The position numbers and the translations under genes were made by a program. A DNA stretch of 16,415 bases from positions 1 through 16,415 of the forward strand of contig SYHM01000091.1 of NCBI GenBank assembly GCA_005799205.1, given 5' to 3'. Shown here piece by piece: positions 14,803 to 16,415 of the stretch; within the stretch, counting starts at the first letter, position 1, and each line of letters opens with the position of its first letter. The notes beneath the pieces were generated by a model that did no database searches, had not been told where the DNA came from, and was given only the letters and a program-made list of their open reading frames with translations. This DNA comes from Planctomycetia bacterium. GTDB taxonomy: Bacteria > Planctomycetota > Phycisphaerae > Phycisphaerales > SM1A02.

Positions 14803-16415
14803 ATGCACTTCATCGAACTTCGAACGCCTTGTCGCGCTATGAACCTTTGCGCGGTCGCACTCGCATGCTGCATCGGTCGGTCAATTCACGCGACCGACGT
14901 GCAGTTCACGCTCTCACCGCGCGAGACATGGATCGGCAGTCCGTCAGTCATGAAGATTGTGGTTCGCGATGGCGATGTGATTTCTGAGCCAACACTCCCT
15001 CGCGTCCCGGGGCTCGACATTGAGGTTCAACCTGGGCGCCAATCGATGAACTCGATGAGCATCGTGAATGGGACGATGTCGCGCCAAAACACAACCACGA
15101 TTTCAGTGCTGCTGACGCCATCCGCCGCAGGAGTCTTCGCGGTGCCGCCCATCACTCTCGTTGTGGATGGACAAACTTTCTCAAGCGCAGCCACGACCCT
15201 TTCGGCGGCGCTGTCCACGACTGGCGATCTGCTTCGGGTCGAAGTTCTCGGCGACAAGTCACGCGTCTGGATTGGCGAGCCGCTTGGAATCACCCTGCGA
15301 ATTCTCGTCAAGCCGTTTCGAAGCGACGAACACAAGGTGACGCTCGGCGAGGGGGACATGTGGCAGTTCATCGATCAGGATCGCTGCGAGTTCGGCCCAT
15401 TTTCTGATTCGATTCGGCAGCTCGCACAGCGTGGCCAACGCCCACTAGGGCGGGAGGAACTCGTCGATGGGATCGCCTATCTCACCTACGACCTGCACGG
15501 TGAGTTCATGCCATCAGCAAGCGGGACTCCCGCATTCGATGACATCCGCATCGCGTGGAACTACCCAATGCGATTGAATGCGACACGCGGATTTTTCGGA
15601 GGAAACGAGCTTTCAGTTTCGGCAACCAAGCCGATCAGCGCGGTCCCGTCAGCGAGTGCCATTTCAGTGATGCCCCTGCCCCTCGAGGGGCAACCAGTGG
15701 GATTCAAGGGAGCGGTCGGCTCGTTCGAATTGCACGTCAGCGCAAAGCCGCTGCGGGTGGCGGTCGGCGATCCGATCACCCTGACGATGACGATCACCGA
15801 TCTGAACAGGTCAGGCGGTCTCGCGCAGCTACAACCCCCCCCGCTCGAGACTCCCGAGCTGCTTGCCGACTTCCGGATGCCGTCTGAACCTCTCGCTGGA
15901 ACGATCTCGGGAGACGAGAAAACATTTACTCAGACTCTGCGCCCCGTACGCACTGGAGTGAGCGCAATCGCTCCAATCGCATTCTCGTGGTTCGATACAA
16001 CCACGGGCACCTATCGAACCACTCAGAGCGATCCAATCGCAATTGATGTCGTCGCGTCTGATCACATCTCAACTGATGCAATCCTTGGCAGACCTGCCGG
16101 GGACAACACGACAGCGAGAGCGGCAACTGCAAGCGAACAGGGATTCGTTGCGGGGGTTCAGCCGACCCTCTCAATGGTGCGGAGTCAGGCATATGAACTC
16201 AACTGGGGCCTTGCCTTGGGGGTGCTCACACTTCCACCAGCGCTGTGCGCGAGCGTGGTGCTGGTCCGGCGAAGGCGGGATCGGTTTGCTGGCAATGCGG
16301 CGGCTGCGCGCGAACTGAACGCGTTGGCATCCGCAGCGAAACTTCTCGCGAACGGCGAGTGCGCGCAGGCGCTCTGTGGATACATCGCCGACAGACTTCA
16401 CCTACCGAGCAGGTC
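14803..16415 (+). CDS. batD: BatD-type protein, 3' end cut by window edge
   Basis: The reading frame is open from ATG 14803 to the end of the window (537 full codons, no stop), so the gene is partial. A signal peptide (hydrophobic core LCAVALACCIG, cleavage near residue 30) is followed by repeated beta-sandwich domains of about 430 residues. The first begins VQFTLSPRETWIGSPS, the classic BatD opening (a bounded strand, then G-x-P/S). The WIGEPLGITLRILVKPF and VAVGDPITLTMTI segments mark further repeats. A transmembrane helix at about 468-487 precedes RRRRDRF and a cytoplasmic helical tail (ARELNALASAAKLLANGECAQAL, near the edge). ATG 14839, 12 codons later, is an alternative start that still leaves a signal peptide. 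Neither has a Shine-Dalgarno site. It lies 15 nt after batC, the last step of the operon seen here. An 8-C run at 15835-15842 keeps the frame. Confidence 0.88.
   Translation, partial: MHFIELRTPCRAMNLCAVALACCIGRSIHATDVQFTLSPRETWIGSPSVMKIVVRDGDVISEPTLPRVPGLDIEVQPGRQSMNSMSIVNGTMSRQNTTTISVLLTPSAAGVFAVPPITLVVDGQTFSSAATTLSAALSTTGDLLRVEVLGDKSRVWIGEPLGITLRILVKPFRSDEHKVTLGEGDMWQFIDQDRCEFGPFSDSIRQLAQRGQRPLGREELVDGIAYLTYDLHGEFMPSASGTPAFDDIRIAWNYPMRLNATRGFFGGNELSVSATKPISAVPSASAISVMPLPLEGQPVGFKGAVGSFELHVSAKPLRVAVGDPITLTMTITDLNRSGGLAQLQPPPLETPELLADFRMPSEPLAGTISGDEKTFTQTLRPVRTGVSAIAPIAFSWFDTTTGTYRTTQSDPIAIDVVASDHISTDAILGRPAGDNTTARAATASEQGFVAGVQPTLSMVRSQAYELNWGLALGVLTLPPALCASVVLVRRRRDRFAGNAAAARELNALASAAKLLANGECAQALCGYIADRLHLPSR

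Noticed and set aside
15835..15842. Run of eight C in batD as a possible frameshift or truncation
   Set aside because: The frame is open and BatD-like on both sides, through the transmembrane helix to the window edge.

Overview
The window looks like chromosomal DNA of a moderately GC-rich, Gram-negative-type bacterium. A planctomycete, possibly of the Phycisphaerae group, is my best guess. The reasons are a full moxR/DUF58/bat cluster, a small basic protein of a kind I associate with planctomycetes, starts that often lack a Shine-Dalgarno site, and the secreted paralogue pair at the left end. This placement comes from recall and pattern, not from a search.

Layout. Positions 53-3817 hold two tandem + strand genes for large, divergent paralogues. 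Both resemble secreted zinc metalloproteases, but the expected HExxH site is destroyed in each. A hairpin plus T-rich terminator lies between them. A PgeF/YfiH laccase-domain enzyme overlaps the second gene, and tRNA-Ser(GCU) follows. Next on + come a DedA-family membrane protein, the succinyl-CoA ligase beta subunit (sucC, with no sucD beside it) and a HAD phosphatase. Two - strand genes follow: a small uncharacterised basic protein, which ends tail-to-tail 3 nt from the HAD gene, and a 3-hydroxyisobutyrate-dehydrogenase-type oxidoreductase.

From 8639 to the right edge runs one + strand operon: moxR ATPase, DUF58 protein, a membrane-anchored BatD-like/DUF4381-like protein, batA, batB, batC and batD. 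The batD gene runs off the window. Three junctions overlap by 1-4 nt and the other gaps are 9-15 nt, so co-transcription is very likely. The MoxR chaperone-type ATPase is expected to work with the von Willebrand A proteins (DUF58, BatA, BatB) and the periplasmic scaffold proteins (BatC with TPRs, BatD) at the inner membrane. In other bacteria this system is linked to aerotolerance and envelope stress.

Most of the window is recognisable. The most unusual element is the tandem pair of inactivated metalloprotease-like proteins at 53-3817. I saw no CRISPR array, insertion sequence, integrase, prophage gene or rRNA.
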